Shown in pieces: positions 27,876 to 38,757 of a stretch of DNA of 64,000 nt. The notes beneath the pieces are model-generated. The model saw only the letters and a program-made list of their open reading frames with translations. It searched no databases and was not told the DNA's origin. This DNA comes from Enterobacteriaceae bacterium RIT714 (GTDB lineage: Bacteria > Pseudomonadota > Gammaproteobacteria > Enterobacterales > Enterobacteriaceae): NCBI GenBank assembly GCA_009668015.1, contig WJYB01000003.1, positions 186,001 to 250,000 on the forward strand, read 5' to 3'. The position numbers were made by a program, and so were the translations under genes. How positions within the stretch are numbered: position 1 is the first letter of the stretch; each line of letters starts with the position of its first letter.

Positions 27876-28451
27876 TTAGTTTTTCCTTAGCGCGTCCAGC
27901 GCCAGATTCAGCTCAACAATGTTCACAACCGGCATACCGATAAAACTGACCAGCGGTTTTTGCGTGTGCGCGGCAACCAGCTGGCTGACCTGCTCAGTGC
28001 TCAGCTTGCGGGCAGCCGCCACGCGCGGGATTTGCCAGGCGACGGCCTGCGGCGTCACGCTGTAATCCAGCCCGCTGGCCGACGCCGTAATCAGCTCAAC
28101 GGGGACCTCGCGGCTGGCCTGCGGATTGGCAGCGCGCAGGGCTGTAATGCGTTCGTTCACGGCTTTATCCAGTTCCGGATTGCTGCCCGCCAGATTACTC
28201 CCGCCAGAAGCCATGGGATTATACGGCGTTTCCGCAGTAGCGGAAGGTCGTCCCTGAAAGTAGCCCGCGTCGGTAAAATTCTGCCCAATCAGGCGCGAAC
28301 CGCGAGTCTCACCGTCCTGGATGATGAGCGAGCCAGTGGCGCGATCGTGAAACCACCACTGGCCAAGTCCCGTTGTCAGCAGCGGATAAAGGCCGCCGGT
28401 GATCAGGGCCAGCAGAATAAACAGAAGTATAGCGGGGCGTAACATCGTCAT
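27876..28451 (-). CDS. kdpC: Potassium-transporting ATPase subunit KdpC
   Basis: Single-span subunit of the KdpFABC high-affinity K+ pump that supports KdpB and affects potassium/nucleotide binding. It has 191 residues, with one N-terminal transmembrane helix (about 6-28) and a periplasmic domain ([27 protein letters not shown]-like segment). I prefer the ATG at 28451, with AAGGTG 6 bases upstream, to the GTG at 28460, whose own codon overlaps that Shine-Dalgarno. Confidence 0.95.
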   Translation of the reverse strand: MTMLRPAILLFILLALITGGLYPLLTTGLGQWWFHDRATGSLIIQDGETRGSRLIGQNFTDAGYFQGRPSATAETPYNPMASGGSNLAGSNPELDKAVNERITALRAANPQASREVPVELITASASGLDYSVTPQAVAWQIPRVAAARKLSTEQVSQLVAAHTQKPLVSFIGMPVVNIVELNLALDALRKN

Positions 28452-28463
28452 TTGATTCACCTT

Positions 28464-30512
28464 TTAAACCAGCCCGAACAGGGTCAGCAGCATGTCGATA
28501 ATCTTGATGCCGATAAACGGCACCACCAGTCCACCCAGACCATAGATCCACAGGTTGCGGCGCAGCATCGCGGCGGCGGTAAGGGGCTTATAACTCACCC
28601 CTTTCAGCGCCAGCGGGATCAGAAAGACAATAATCAGGGCGTTAAAGATCACCGCGCTGAGGATCGCCGAGGCCGGTGAGTGCAAGTGCATCACGTTCAG
28701 GGCATTAAGCTGCGGATAGGTGGCGGCAAACGCGGCCGGAATAATGGCAAAATACTTCGCCACATCGTTGGCAATACTGAACGTGGTAAGCGATCCGCGC
28801 GTCATTAGCATTTGCTTACCAATGTGCACCACTTCGATAAGCTTGGTGGGGTTAGAGTCCAGATCGACCATGTTGCCCGCTTCTTTCGCGGCCTGAGTCC
28901 CGGAGTTCATCGCCACTGCCACGTCGGCCTGCGCCAGCGCCGGGGCGTCATTGGTCCCGTCGCCGGTCATCGCCACCAGACGGCCTTCGGCCTGATACTG
29001 ACGAATCAGCGCCAGTTTTGCCTCCGGCGTGGCTTCAGAGAGGAAATCATCCACCCCCGCTTCGGCGGCGATAGCCGCAGCCGTCAGGCTGTTATCTCCG
29101 GTGATCATCACCGTTTTAATTCCCATCTTCCGCAGCTGGGCGAAACGCTCCTTAATGCCGCCTTTGACAATATCTTTCAGCGCAATGACCCCAAGGACGT
29201 TTGCCCCTTCGGCGACGACCAGCGGTGTCGCCCCCTGACGTGCAACGCTTTCCACCAGCTGATCGACCTGAGGCGGGAAGTGACCGTTATTGGCTTCAAT
29301 GTGGCGGCGAATGGCATCCACAGAGCCTTTACGGATCATCCGGTCCTGGATGTTGATTCCGCTCATCCGCGTTTGGGCGGTAAACGGCACAAAGGTGGCG
29401 TTCAGGCTTTGCACATCACGCTGACGCAGATTGAAACGCTGTTTAGCCAGAATGACGATACTGCGGCCCTCCGGCGTTTCATCGGCCAGAGAGGAGAGCT
29501 GTGCGGCGTCGGCCAGCGTTTTTTCATCCACGCCGGGGGCCGGAAGGAAATCAGATGCCTGACGGTTCCCCAGGGTAATGGTCCCGGTTTTATCCAGCAG
29601 CAGCACATCGACATCGCCTGCGGCTTCCACCGCCCGTCCGCTGGTGGCGATCACGTTTGCACCCAGCATACGGCTCATGCCCGCCACGCCAATGGCTGAC
29701 AGCAAACCGCCAATGGTTGTTGGGATCAGACACACCAGCAGGGCCACCAGGACGGTGACGCTGACCGCCGTGCCGCCATAGGCTGAGAAAGGCCAGAGCG
29801 TGGCGGTGGCCAGCAGGAAGACGATGGTGAGCGCCACCAGCAAAATGGTCAGTGCGATTTCATTGGGCGTTTTGCGACGCTGCGCGCCTTCTACCATCGC
29901 AATCATGCGGTCGAGGAAGGTTTCGCCCGGGTTCACGCTACAGCGGATCACCAGCCAGTCGGAAAGAATGCGCGTCCCGCCCGTCACCGAGGCGAAATCG
30001 CCGCCGGACTCACGGATCACCGGGGCCGATTCCCCGGTGATGGCGCTCTCATCGACGGATGCTCCGCCCTCAATCACTTCGCCGTCGCAGGGAATGATGT
30101 CACCGGCTTCTGCCAGCACAACGTCACCTCTGCGCAGTTCATCGGCCGGGACGTGATCCATCTGTGCGCCATATTTCGGCTCGCGTAATTTGCGGGCAAA
30201 AGCGGTCTTTTTTACCCCTTTCAGGCTGTTGGCCTGCGCTTTGCTGCGCCCTTCAGCCAGGGCTTCGGCAAAGTTGGCGAACAGCACGGTAAACCACAGC
30301 CACAGGCTGATGGCTGCGGTAAACAGCGTATCGCCCGCCAGGTGTCCGGTCCCCATCGCGAGGGCCAGCAGGGTGGTGATGACGCTGCCAATCCAGACGA
30401 TAAACATCACCGGGTTATGCCACTGCACGCGCGGGCTCAGCTTTTTCACCGCATCCATCAACGCCTGGCGAACCAACGACGGTTCTAAAAGGGCCAGTTG
30501 CTTACGACTCAT
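28464..30512 (-). CDS. kdpB: Potassium-transporting ATPase subunit KdpB (P-type ATPase)
   Basis: Catalytic subunit of the K+ pump. The 682-residue P-type ATPase has the phosphorylated Asp in [13 protein letters not shown] (about residue 307). The actuator motif is TGES ([12 protein letters not shown]), the nucleotide-domain segments include KGSVDA, and the hinge is [17 protein letters not shown]. It lies between kdpA and kdpC in the operon, with gaps of about 10-20 bp. Confidence 0.98.
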   Translation of the reverse strand: MSRKQLALLEPSLVRQALMDAVKKLSPRVQWHNPVMFIVWIGSVITTLLALAMGTGHLAGDTLFTAAISLWLWFTVLFANFAEALAEGRSKAQANSLKGVKKTAFARKLREPKYGAQMDHVPADELRRGDVVLAEAGDIIPCDGEVIEGGASVDESAITGESAPVIRESGGDFASVTGGTRILSDWLVIRCSVNPGETFLDRMIAMVEGAQRRKTPNEIALTILLVALTIVFLLATATLWPFSAYGGTAVSVTVLVALLVCLIPTTIGGLLSAIGVAGMSRMLGANVIATSGRAVEAAGDVDVLLLDKTGTITLGNRQASDFLPAPGVDEKTLADAAQLSSLADETPEGRSIVILAKQRFNLRQRDVQSLNATFVPFTAQTRMSGINIQDRMIRKGSVDAIRRHIEANNGHFPPQVDQLVESVARQGATPLVVAEGANVLGVIALKDIVKGGIKERFAQLRKMGIKTVMITGDNSLTAAAIAAEAGVDDFLSEATPEAKLALIRQYQAEGRLVAMTGDGTNDAPALAQADVAVAMNSGTQAAKEAGNMVDLDSNPTKLIEVVHIGKQMLMTRGSLTTFSIANDVAKYFAIIPAAFAATYPQLNALNVMHLHSPASAILSAVIFNALIIVFLIPLALKGVSYKPLTAAAMLRRNLWIYGLGGLVVPFIGIKIIDMLLTLFGLV

Positions 30513-30531
30513 GACTCATGTCTCCGCTCTG

Positions 30532-32211
30532 TTAGCGTAAAGAAAGATGTTCCGCGACCGGGCCTAATGCGAGGGCGGGGATAAAGGTCAATGCACCCAC
30601 CAGCAACACGGTGCCAATCAGCAGGCCAACAAAGAGCGCGCCGTGGGTAGGCAGTGTGCCGGTGGTGGTGGGCTGAATGTTTTTATTCACCAGCGATCCG
30701 GCAATCGCCATGACCGGGATAATCACCCCGAAGCGACCGACAAACATGCACAGCGCCAGCAGGCAATTCCAGAACGGCGAGTTGGCGCTTAGCCCGGCAA
30801 AGGCGCTGCCGTTGTTGTTGGCAGCAGAGGAGACGGCGTACAGCACTTCGCTAAAACCGTGGATGCCCGGGTTGAAAATGCCGCTGCGTCCGGCCTCGGT
30901 CATCAGCGCCAGCGCCGTTCCCAGCAGCACCAGGGCAGGGGTGACAAGAATTGCCAGCGCGGTCAGTTTCATTTCCCGCACATCAATTTTTTTACCCAGA
31001 TATTCCGGCGTGCGGCCAATCATCAATCCGGCGATAAACACCGCCAGCAGCACAAACAGCAGCATGCCGTACAGACCGGATCCAACGCCGCCGAAGACCA
31101 CTTCGCCAATCTGCATCAGCCACAGCGGGATCATGCCGCCCAGCGCGGTGAAGGAGTCGTGCATCGCATTGACTGCCCCACAGGAGGCCGCCGTGGTGAC
31201 AACCGCATACAGACTGCTGGCAAGAATGCCAAAGCGGCTCTCTTTGCCTTCCATGTTGATGTTGCTGTCAGCGCCCAATGCCATGAAATGCGCATTCCCG
31301 TGCCACTCCGCCCACATCACCAGCGCGACGCACACCACAAAAATCAGTGACATCGCCCAGAGCAGGGTACGGCCCTGACGGCGGTCATTGACCACGTCAC
31401 CAAAGGCAAAGCAGAGTGCCGCCGGGATCATGAATATCGCCAGCATCTGCACCAGATTGGTCAGTGCGGTCGGGTTTTCGAAAGGATGCGACGAGTTGGC
31501 ATTAAAGAAGCCGCCGCCGTTGGTGCCCAGCATCTTGATCGCTTCCTGCGAGGCGACCGGCCCCATCGGCAGGATCTGTTTCACCCCTTCCAGCGAGGTA
31601 TACGAGGTATACGGCAGCAGGTTTTGTAGCGTCCCTTGCTGAATGTAAAACAGCGCAATGAGCAGGGAAAGGGGTAACAGGACCCACAGGGTGATACGGG
31701 TGATATCGACCCATGCGTTACCGAGCGTGCTGACCTTTTGTCGGGCAAAGGCGCGCGTCAGTGCGAAAATCACGGCGATACCGCTGGCGGCGGAGAGGAA
31801 GTTTTGGACGGTTAACCCCATCATCTGGCTGAAGTAGCTGAGAGTGGTTTCGCCCGCGTAAGACTGCCAGTTGGTATTGCTGACGAAACTGACCGCCGTA
31901 TTGAGCGCCAGATGCCAGGACAACCCCGGCAACTGCTGCGGATTCATCGGCAACATGCCCTGCAGCATCAGCAACGCGAAGAGTGCGGCGAGACCGATAA
32001 TATTCAACAGCAGAATGGCAACCAGATACTGACGCCAGTTCATCTCCTGAGGGGTGATCCCCAGCACGCGCCATAGCCCTTTTTCGACCTTGCCGATAAC
32101 GGGGACAGAGACGCCATTTATCATCCGCGCCAGCCAGGTTCCCAGCGGCCTGGCAAGCAAGAACAGCACCAGTAAAAAACTGGCGATAAGTAAAAATGCC
32201 TGAGCCACCAT
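30532..32211 (-). CDS. kdpA: Potassium-transporting ATPase subunit KdpA
   Basis: Channel-like subunit that selects and translocates K+. It has 559 residues and about ten transmembrane helices. Four degenerate selectivity-filter repeats are visible as Gly-rich segments such as [46 protein letters not shown] and [12 protein letters not shown]. The start codon shares one base with the kdpF stop (TGATG), implying coupled translation. Confidence 0.98.
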   Translation of the reverse strand: MVAQAFLLIASFLLVLFLLARPLGTWLARMINGVSVPVIGKVEKGLWRVLGITPQEMNWRQYLVAILLLNIIGLAALFALLMLQGMLPMNPQQLPGLSWHLALNTAVSFVSNTNWQSYAGETTLSYFSQMMGLTVQNFLSAASGIAVIFALTRAFARQKVSTLGNAWVDITRITLWVLLPLSLLIALFYIQQGTLQNLLPYTSYTSLEGVKQILPMGPVASQEAIKMLGTNGGGFFNANSSHPFENPTALTNLVQMLAIFMIPAALCFAFGDVVNDRRQGRTLLWAMSLIFVVCVALVMWAEWHGNAHFMALGADSNINMEGKESRFGILASSLYAVVTTAASCGAVNAMHDSFTALGGMIPLWLMQIGEVVFGGVGSGLYGMLLFVLLAVFIAGLMIGRTPEYLGKKIDVREMKLTALAILVTPALVLLGTALALMTEAGRSGIFNPGIHGFSEVLYAVSSAANNNGSAFAGLSANSPFWNCLLALCMFVGRFGVIIPVMAIAGSLVNKNIQPTTTGTLPTHGALFVGLLIGTVLLVGALTFIPALALGPVAEHLSLR

Positions 32212-32300
32212 CAGAATGCCTCCGCATTAATCAGGGCATAGACCAGATAACCCAACAACAGGAACACCAGCACGATGCCAGCAATCAGACCTGCACTCAC
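32211..32300 (-). CDS. kdpF: K+-transporting ATPase small subunit KdpF
   Basis: 29-residue single-helix peptide on the minus strand, from a GTG at 32300 to a TGA that overlaps the kdpA start by one base. It starts [20 protein letters not shown] and ends INAEAF, matching E. coli KdpF, which stabilises the KdpABC complex in the membrane. SD GGAGGTGAA precedes the GTG. First gene of kdpFABCDE. Confidence 0.93.
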   Translation of the reverse strand: MSAGLIAGIVLVFLLLGYLVYALINAEAF

Positions 32301-32381
32301 AATTCACCTCCGGGTGACATTTGTTGTTGTGCAAAAGGTAGGATTTCTGGTGCAAAGATTTCGCAAAAATAGAGAGGGTGG

Positions 32382-32403
32382 ATATAAAAAAAGTATAAAA
32401 ATG
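32382..32403 (-). promoter_or_regulatory. KdpE-binding site upstream of kdpF
   Basis: On the minus strand ATTTTTATACTTTTTTTATA, about 80 bp upstream of kdpF, is nearly the KdpE box reported for the E. coli kdpF promoter (TTTATACTTTTTTTA core). The rest of 32301-32608 is AT-rich promoter sequence for kdpF and, in the other direction, ybfA. Confidence 0.75.
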
Positions 32404-32608
32404 CCAAGACCCTGATTTAACTGTTGGTAAGTATTTATTTAACTTTTTTGTAACTTAATTACGTGCGGAGTGTAAATATTCACTAAACGGATGAAAATAA
32501 GTGGTCGGATGAGTAGTAAAATTACAAACAAAACGGTACTATTTTAGTCAGATAACCACTTTTGATTTTTCCGGATCGCTTGTCCGGCCAACTATAGGGG
32601 AGAAAATA

Positions 32609-32815
32609 ATGGAACTGTATAAAGAGTATCCAGCACATGTTGTCTTTTTGCGTCGCACTTTCGCCGTAGTGGCTGGTGTTGCTGCGCTTCCAGTCATGCT
32701 CTTCTGGAAAGACCGTGCCCGTTTTTACAGCTATCTGCACCGCGTCTGGGCGAAGACCAGCGAGAAACCGGTATGGATGGACCAGGCCGAAAAAGCGACC
32801 TGCGACTTCTACTAA
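32609..32815 (+). CDS. ybfA: Small membrane-associated protein YbfA
   Basis: 68-residue protein of unknown function, nearly identical to E. coli YbfA. It has one hydrophobic stretch (about residues 17-32, [16 protein letters not shown]), then a basic-aromatic segment ([14 protein letters not shown]). It sits next to the kdp operon and is divergent from kdpF, as in E. coli. Preceded by SD GGGAGA. Followed by a strong terminator. Confidence 0.88.
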   Translation: MELYKEYPAHVVFLRRTFAVVAGVAALPVMLFWKDRARFYSYLHRVWAKTSEKPVWMDQAEKATCDFY

Positions 32816-32838
32816 AAAAAGACCCACACAGCGTTATC

Positions 32839-32871
32839 AAAGCCGCCACAGAGATGTGGCGGCTTTTTTTT
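32839..32871 (+). terminator. Rho-independent terminator of ybfA
   Basis: AAAGCCGCCACA-GAGA-TGTGGCGGCTTT stem followed by a T-run. Confidence 0.9.
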
Positions 32872-33031
32872 ATCTCTGCAGGGAACTGACGCTGACAGTA
32901 AGGTACCGCTTGCTCCTGTAACATAACTTAAACATTATAGAGCGCTATACTTGCCGCGTTTCTGGGCCGCGCTGGTTGGTCTGCGGTCAGAGACGCTACG
33001 CTTACGTTATGGACAATTATTCAGGAGTGTT

Positions 33032-34444
33032 ATGACCACGCATCTGGTCTGGTTTCGCGCGGATCTGCGCCTTCATGACAATATCGCCCTCGCTGCTGCC
33101 TGCCGCAATCCAAACGTGCGCGTGCTGGCCTTGTTCATTGCGACCCCCGAACAGTGGCATCAACACCACATGGCGCCGCGTCAGGCCGCCTGTTTGCAGG
33201 CTCTGCTCAACGCGCTCCGGCGGGGGCTGGCCGAAAAAGGGATACCGCTTCTGTATGAAGAAGTGAGCGACTTTGCCGCCCAGCGTGAAAAAGTGCAGCA
33301 GCTTTGCGAGCAGCACCACGTTACCCATCTTTTTTACAACTATCAGTACGAGTTCAACGAGCAACAGCGCGACAGAGCGCTGGAAAAAAATCTGCCACAG
33401 GTGACCTGTCAGGGATTCGATGACAGCGTAATGTTGCCTCCGGGCAGCGTCATGACCGGGAATCACGAGATGTATAAGGTGTTCACCCCGTTCAAAAATG
33501 CCTATCTCAAGCGCCTGAAAGAGGGGCTGCCGGAATGCGTGGCGGCGCCGGCGCAAAGAGCGACGGCGCTGACGGTGTCGGGGGACATTACGTTCAATTA
33601 CCCTCAACAGGATTTTGATAGCGAAAGGTTCCCCACGACCGAGAAAGCGGCGATTGCGCAGTTGCGCCACTTTTGTCAACAGAGCGCCGCAGAATATGAA
33701 GCACGACGTGATTTTCCCGCCATCGAAGGCACCAGCCGTTTATCAGCGTGTCTGGCGTTGGGCTTGCTCTCGCCGCGTCAGTGCCTGCACCGCCTGCTGG
33801 CCGAACAGCCGCAGGCGCTGGACGGTGGCGCGGGAGCGGTGTGGCTAAATGAGCTGATCTGGCGAGAATTCTACCGCCATCTGATGACGTATCATCCTAA
33901 TTTATGTAAACATCGGCCCTTCATTCGCTGGACTGACAATGTAAAGTGGCAGCACGATGATGCGCTGTTACAGGCGTGGCAGAAGGGCGAAACGGGCTAT
34001 CCGATTGTCGATGCGGCCATGCGTCAGCTCAATGAAACCGGATGGATGCACAATCGCCTGCGGATGATTGTCGCCAGCTTCCTGGTGAAGGATCTGCTTA
34101 TCGACTGGCGTGCCGGAGAGCGATATTTTATCTCTCAGTTGATCGATGGCGATCTGGCCGCCAACAACGGAGGCTGGCAATGGGCGGCCTCCACCGGAAC
34201 GGATGCGGCGCCCTATTTTCGTATTTTTAACCCGACGACTCAGGGGCAAAAATTTGACGCTGACGGCGAATTTATTCGCCAGTGGTTGCCGGAGCTGGCA
34301 AATGTGCCGGGAAAATCCATTCATGAACCCTGGGTGTGGGCTGCTAAAGCGGGCGTAAAGCTCGCGTATCCGCAGCCGATTGTTGACCATAAACAGGCGC
34401 GAGTCGCCACACTGGCGGCCTATGAAGTCGCCCGCAAAGCGTAA
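33032..34444 (+). CDS. phrB: Deoxyribodipyrimidine photolyase PhrB
   Basis: Uses blue light to split cyclobutane pyrimidine dimers. The 470-residue protein has an N-terminal antenna (MTHF) domain starting MTTHLVWFRADLRLHDN. Its C-terminal FAD domain shows WLNELIWREFYRHL, GYPIVDAAMRQLNETGWMHN and NNGGWQWAASTGTDAAPYFR. I chose the ATG at 33032, with CAGGAG upstream; the frame is open 27 codons further. In K-12 ybgA precedes phrB; here it is absent. Confidence 0.97.
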   Translation: MTTHLVWFRADLRLHDNIALAAACRNPNVRVLALFIATPEQWHQHHMAPRQAACLQALLNALRRGLAEKGIPLLYEEVSDFAAQREKVQQLCEQHHVTHLFYNYQYEFNEQQRDRALEKNLPQVTCQGFDDSVMLPPGSVMTGNHEMYKVFTPFKNAYLKRLKEGLPECVAAPAQRATALTVSGDITFNYPQQDFDSERFPTTEKAAIAQLRHFCQQSAAEYEARRDFPAIEGTSRLSACLALGLLSPRQCLHRLLAEQPQALDGGAGAVWLNELIWREFYRHLMTYHPNLCKHRPFIRWTDNVKWQHDDALLQAWQKGETGYPIVDAAMRQLNETGWMHNRLRMIVASFLVKDLLIDWRAGERYFISQLIDGDLAANNGGWQWAASTGTDAAPYFRIFNPTTQGQKFDADGEFIRQWLPELANVPGKSIHEPWVWAAKAGVKLAYPQPIVDHKQARVATLAAYEVARKA

Positions 34445-34454
34445 GAGAGTGATG

Positions 34455-35198
34455 ATGAAAAACAGCGAACTGGAACGTTTAATCAACGAAAAGCTGAACA
34501 GCGCAAGCTTTAGCGACTATGGTCCCAATGGTTTGCAGGTTGAAGGCCGCGAAACGGTGCAAAAAATTGTCACCGGTGTGACGGCAAGCCAGGCGTTGCT
34601 GGATGAAGCCGTGCGTTTACAGGCCGATGCGGTGATCGTCCATCACGGCTATTTCTGGAAAAACGAACCGTCGATTATTCGCGGCATGAAGCGCAACCGC
34701 CTGAAAACGTTGCTGGCTAACGACATCAATCTTTACGGCTGGCACTTGCCGCTGGATGCGCACCCGGAGCTGGGCAATAACGTGCAGCTCGCGGCGCTGT
34801 TGGGCATCACCGTTATGGGTGAAATCGAAGAGCTGCTGCCGTGGGGAGAACTCTCCATGCCCGTGCCAGGGCTGGAACTGGCTTCCTGGATTGAAGCGCG
34901 TCTGGGTCGCCGTCCGCTGTGGAGCGGCGATACCGGCCCGGATTTAGTCAAACGAGTCGCGTGGTGTACCGGCGGCGGTCAGGGCTTTATCGACAACGCC
35001 GCGCGCTTTGGCGTCGACGCCTTTATTACCGGTGAAGTGTCCGAACAGACCATTCATTCGGCCCGCGAACAGGGTCTGCATTTCTACGCGGCGGGGCATC
35101 ATGCTACTGAACGCGGCGGGATCCGTGCGCTGAGCGAGTGGCTGACGGAAAATACCGATCTTGATGTGACCTTCATTGATATCCCGAATCCTGCGTGA
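34455..35198 (+). CDS. ybgI: NIF3-family metal-binding protein YbgI
   Basis: 247-residue NIF3/DUF34 protein of uncertain function; the E. coli homologue forms toroidal hexamers with a di-metal site. Metal-ligand motifs are visible as VHHGYFW near residue 63, HLPLDAHPELG and, at the C-terminus, GHHATERGG. I chose the second of two adjacent ATGs (34455). It starts just after phrB and 14 bp before pxpB. It belongs with pxpBCA by position, although no role in oxoproline metabolism is shown. Confidence 0.9.
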   Translation: MKNSELERLINEKLNSASFSDYGPNGLQVEGRETVQKIVTGVTASQALLDEAVRLQADAVIVHHGYFWKNEPSIIRGMKRNRLKTLLANDINLYGWHLPLDAHPELGNNVQLAALLGITVMGEIEELLPWGELSMPVPGLELASWIEARLGRRPLWSGDTGPDLVKRVAWCTGGGQGFIDNAARFGVDAFITGEVSEQTIHSAREQGLHFYAAGHHATERGGIRALSEWLTENTDLDVTFIDIPNPA

Positions 35199-35212
35199 TG
35201 AGAGGTGTTTAA

Positions 35213-35869
35213 GTGCAGCGAGCGCGTTGTTATTTATTAGGCGAAACGGCGGTAGTGCTGGAGCTTGAGCCTCCGGTGACGCTTTCGACACAAAAAAGGA
35301 TTTGGCGCTTAACTCAGCGACTGGCCGAAATCCCGGAAGTGGTCGAAGCTATTCCGGGGATGAACAACATCACCGTAGTATTGCGCAATCCGCAGTCGGT
35401 GGCGCTCGATGCCATTGAACGTTTGCAGCGCTGGTGGGAAGAGAGCGAGGCGCTGGAGCCGGAATCGCGCTTTATCGAAATCCCGGTAGTTTATGGCAAA
35501 GCGGCCGGACCGGATCTCGGCGTGGTGGCTCACCATGCCGGACTCTCTGAAAAACAGGTCGTTGAGCGACACGCTGGCGTTGAGTATGTGGTGTGGTTTT
35601 TAGGTTTCCAGCCCGGATTCCCTTATCTGGGGGGATTACCCGGGGAGCTTGCCACGCCGCGTCGCGCCGAGCCGCGCTTGCAGGTTCCGGCGGGGTCGGT
35701 CGGCATTGGCGGGTCGCAAACGGGGATTTATCCGCTGGCGACGCCTGGTGGCTGGCAGCTGATCGGCCACACCAGCGTGCCGCTGTTTGATGCAAAACGC
35801 GATGAGCCGGTGCTGCTGCGCCCGGGAGATACCGTGCGGTTTGTGCCGCAGAAGGAGGGCGTATGCTGA
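35213..35869 (+). CDS. pxpB: 5-oxoprolinase subunit B (PxpB, YbgJ)
   Basis: One of three subunits of the prokaryotic ATP-dependent 5-oxoprolinase, which recycles pyroglutamate to glutamate. The 218-residue KipI-like protein begins at a GTG ([19 protein letters not shown]) and has the motif [15 protein letters not shown] and a conserved C-terminal region ([21 protein letters not shown]). It overlaps pxpC by 7 bases. Confidence 0.94.
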   Translation: MQRARCYLLGETAVVLELEPPVTLSTQKRIWRLTQRLAEIPEVVEAIPGMNNITVVLRNPQSVALDAIERLQRWWEESEALEPESRFIEIPVVYGKAAGPDLGVVAHHAGLSEKQVVERHAGVEYVVWFLGFQPGFPYLGGLPGELATPRRAEPRLQVPAGSVGIGGSQTGIYPLATPGGWQLIGHTSVPLFDAKRDEPVLLRPGDTVRFVPQKEGVC

Positions 35870-36795
35870 AGGTGATTCGCGCAGGGCTGTACACCTCGGT
35901 ACAGGATGGCGGACGGATCGGTCTGCGACAGTCGGGGATCAGCTATTGCGGCGCGCTGGATAAACCCGCGCTGCAGATTGCCAATCTGCTGGTGGGCAAT
36001 GATTCGCTGGCGGCGGCGCTGGAAATCACACTCGGTCAGTGCAGCGTTGAATTCGAACGTGACGGCTGGTTTGCGCTGACCGGCGCAGGCTGTGACGCCA
36101 CCCTTGACGGTGCGGCGGTCTGGACGGGCTGGCGTCTGGCGTTCAAAGCCGGACAGCGTCTGACGCTTAATCGACCGGTGCATGGCGTGCGTAGCTATCT
36201 GGCGATCGACGGCGGCATTGATGTGCCGGAAGTGATGAATTCGTACAGTACCGACCTCAAAACCGGCATTGGCGGTTTCGAAGGCCGGGTATTGAAAGAC
36301 GGTGATCGCGTGCCGCTTCACCCCGCCGGGCGAACGTTTACCGAGGCGCAGGGCGTTAAACAGCTGCTCTGGACCAACCGTATCCGCGCGCTTCCGGGAC
36401 CGGAATACCATGAATTCGACCAGGCTTCGCAGGATGCATTCTGGCGTCTGCCGTGGCGGCTTAGCCCGCAGAGTAACCGGATGGGCTATCGGCTGCAGGG
36501 CCAGCAGCTGGCGCGTACCACCGATCGCGAACTGGTGTCTCACGGACTGTTACCCGGCGTTATCCAGGTGCCGCATAACGGCCAGCCGATTGTGCTGATG
36601 AATGATGCCCAAACCACCGGAGGCTATCCGCGCATCGCCTGCATCATTGAAGCGGATATGTATCATCTGGCACAAATTCCGCTGGGCCAGCCGATCCACT
36701 TCGTGCAGTGCTCGCTGGAAGAGGCTCTCGAAGCGCGACGCCTTCAGCGGCTTTTCATCGAGCAGATGGCGTGGAGGCTGAATGATCGTCGTTGA
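35863..36795 (+). CDS. pxpC: 5-oxoprolinase subunit C (PxpC, YbgK)
   Basis: 310-residue KipA/biotin-dependent carboxylase-like subunit. It begins [20 protein letters not shown], the family signature, and has [17 protein letters not shown] and, near the C-terminus, [17 protein letters not shown]. It overlaps pxpB at the start and pxpA at the end (14 bases), which indicates coupled translation of a complex. Confidence 0.94.
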   Translation: MLKVIRAGLYTSVQDGGRIGLRQSGISYCGALDKPALQIANLLVGNDSLAAALEITLGQCSVEFERDGWFALTGAGCDATLDGAAVWTGWRLAFKAGQRLTLNRPVHGVRSYLAIDGGIDVPEVMNSYSTDLKTGIGGFEGRVLKDGDRVPLHPAGRTFTEAQGVKQLLWTNRIRALPGPEYHEFDQASQDAFWRLPWRLSPQSNRMGYRLQGQQLARTTDRELVSHGLLPGVIQVPHNGQPIVLMNDAQTTGGYPRIACIIEADMYHLAQIPLGQPIHFVQCSLEEALEARRLQRLFIEQMAWRLNDRR

Positions 36796-37519
36796 TTTAA
36801 ATGCCGATTTGGGCGAAGGCTGTGGCAGCGATGCTGAATTATTGACGCTCATTTCATCCGCCAATATTGCCTGCGGGTTTCATGCCGGCGATGCGCAAAC
36901 CATGCGGGAATGTGTGCGTGAAGCGTTAAAAAATGGCGTGGCGATTGGCGCTCATCCCGGCTTTGCCGACAGGGAGAACTTTGGGCGCACGGCCATGAAT
37001 GTGTCGGCAGAGACGATTTATGCCCAGATGCTGTATCAAATCGGTGCACTACATGCCATCACCCGCGCCGAAGGGGGCCAGCTTCGGCATGTCAAACCCC
37101 ACGGTGCGCTCTATAATCAGGCGGCAAAAGCTCCCGCGCTGGCCGAGGCGATTGCGCGGGCCGTACACGATGTGGATCCCGGTTTGATTCTGGTCGGGCT
37201 GGCGGGAAGCGCGTTGATCCGCGCCGGACAACGCGCTGGCCTGCTCACCCGTGAAGAGGTATTTGCCGACCGCGGATATCAGGCGGACGGGCGTCTCGTC
37301 CCCCGCACGGAGCCTGGCGCGCTGATCGCTGATGAGGAGCACGCGCTGGCGCAAACGCTGGAGATGGTGCTGCGCGGTCGGGTAAAAAGCCTGAGCGGCG
37401 AATGGGCGACTGTGCAGGCGCAGACGGTTTGTCTGCACGGAGATGGTGAACATGCGCTGGCCTTTGCCCGCCGATTGCGAAACGAATTTAGGCTAAATAA
37501 GATAACAATCAGTGCATAA
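36782..37519 (+). CDS. pxpA: 5-oxoprolinase subunit A (PxpA, YbgL)
   Basis: 245-residue LamB/YcsF-family subunit of 5-oxoprolinase. It begins [15 protein letters not shown], the family signature, and has [23 protein letters not shown] and [12 protein letters not shown]. It is the third subunit of the pxpBCA block; nei follows 59 bp downstream. Confidence 0.95.
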   Translation: MIVVDLNADLGEGCGSDAELLTLISSANIACGFHAGDAQTMRECVREALKNGVAIGAHPGFADRENFGRTAMNVSAETIYAQMLYQIGALHAITRAEGGQLRHVKPHGALYNQAAKAPALAEAIARAVHDVDPGLILVGLAGSALIRAGQRAGLLTREEVFADRGYQADGRLVPRTEPGALIADEEHALAQTLEMVLRGRVKSLSGEWATVQAQTVCLHGDGEHALAFARRLRNEFRLNKITISA

Positions 37520-37578
37520 CGTGCGCCATTTGCGCTCATCGTGAGCGGGGATGCGACGTGTCAACAAAGGAATCAAAA

Positions 37579-38370
37579 ATGCCAGAAGGTCCGGAGATCC
37601 GCCGTGCAGCGGATAGCCTGGAGGCGGCGATACAAGGCAAACCTCTGACCGATGCGTGGTTTGCGTTCCCCCAGTTAAAACCCTATGAATGGCAGTTAAT
37701 CGGGCAGAGCGTGACGCATATTGAAACGCGCGGCAAAGCCCTGCTCACGCATTTTTCCCATAACCTGACGTTATATAGCCACAATCAGCTTTATGGCGTC
37801 TGGCGGGTGATCAATGTGGGTGAGGAGCCACAAACCAATCGGGTGCTGCGCGTCAGGCTGCAGACGGCGGATAAAGCAATTTTGCTCTACAGCGCCTCTG
37901 ATATTGAGATGTTAACGCCGGAGCAACTGCTCACTCACCCGTTTTTGCAACGGGTCGGACCGGATGTGCTGGATCTGCGTCTGACGGCAGAAGAGGTGAA
38001 AGCGCGTCTTCTGTCGCCCTCTTTTCGCAACCGACAGTTTTCCGGCCTGCTGCTCGATCAGGCGTTTCTCGCCGGTATAGGCAATTATCTGCGCGTCGAA
38101 ATTCTCTGGGAAGTGTGGCTGGCGGGGCAGCGAAAAGCGTCGCAGCTCAATGAGATGCAGCTTGAAGCGCTGTCTCATGCTTTGCTGGATATCCCGCGAC
38201 TGTCCTATAACACCCGCGGCGTGGTGGATGACAATAAGCATCACGGGGCGCTGTTCCGCTTTAAAGTGTTCCATCGCCAGGGTAAGCCGTGCGAGCGGTG
38301 TGGCGGGATAATTGAGCGAACGATGCTGTCGTCGCGGCCATTCTACTGGTGTCCCGGCTGCCAAAGGTAA
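37579..38370 (+). CDS. nei: Endonuclease VIII (Nei), oxidised-pyrimidine DNA glycosylase
   Basis: Bifunctional glycosylase/AP lyase that removes oxidised pyrimidines. The 263-residue protein starts MPEGPEIRR; after Met removal the N-terminal Pro and following Glu are the catalytic residues. The conserved Lys is in [11 protein letters not shown] helix-two-turn-helix precedes the C-terminal zinc finger (CERCGG...CPGC). I chose the ATG at 37579 because Pro must be residue 2. The stop codon lies inside the first copy of the 96-bp tandem repeat. Confidence 0.97.
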   Translation: MPEGPEIRRAADSLEAAIQGKPLTDAWFAFPQLKPYEWQLIGQSVTHIETRGKALLTHFSHNLTLYSHNQLYGVWRVINVGEEPQTNRVLRVRLQTADKAILLYSASDIEMLTPEQLLTHPFLQRVGPDVLDLRLTAEEVKARLLSPSFRNRQFSGLLLDQAFLAGIGNYLRVEILWEVWLAGQRKASQLNEMQLEALSHALLDIPRLSYNTRGVVDDNKHHGALFRFKVFHRQGKPCERCGGIIERTMLSSRPFYWCPGCQR

Positions 38371-38747
38371 AAGCAAAACGGCAACCCGAAGGCTGCCGTT
38401 TTTATTGTTTGTTCCCTCTCCCCGTGGGGGAGGGGTAGGGTGAGGGCATCAGACCGCACAAGGTAAAAGCAAAACGGCAACCCGAAGGCTGCCGTTTTTA
38501 ATGTTTGTTCCCTCTCCCTGTGGGAGAGGGTTAGGGTGAGGGCATCAGACCGCACAAGGTAAAAGTAAAACGGCAACCCGAAGGCTGCCGTTTTTAGTGT
38601 TTGCTCCCTCTCCGCGTGGGAGAGGGTTAGGGTGAGGGCATCAGACCGCACAAGGTAAAAGCAAAACGGCAACCCGAAGGCTGCCGTTTTTAGTGTTTGT
38701 TCCCTCTCCCCGTGGGAGAGGGTTAGGGTGAGGGCATCAGAGCGCAC
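38364..38747. repeat. Four tandem 96-bp composite repeats (terminator plus REP-like palindrome)
   Basis: Units begin at 38364, 38460, 38556 and 38652. Each has a terminator-like hairpin (AACGGCAACCC-GAAGG-CTGCCGTTTT) and then a CCCTCTCC...GGGAGAGGG palindrome with a TTAGGGTGAGGGCATCAGA tail. Copies differ at only a few positions. They fill the gap between the convergent genes nei and gltA; no gene is present. The first unit includes the nei stop codon. Confidence 0.93.
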
Positions 38748-38757
38748 CCTGTCAACA

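Noticed and set aside
32951-33031. N-terminal extension of PhrB
   Set aside because: Lies in the promoter region. The ATG at 33032 has a good Shine-Dalgarno and gives the family start.
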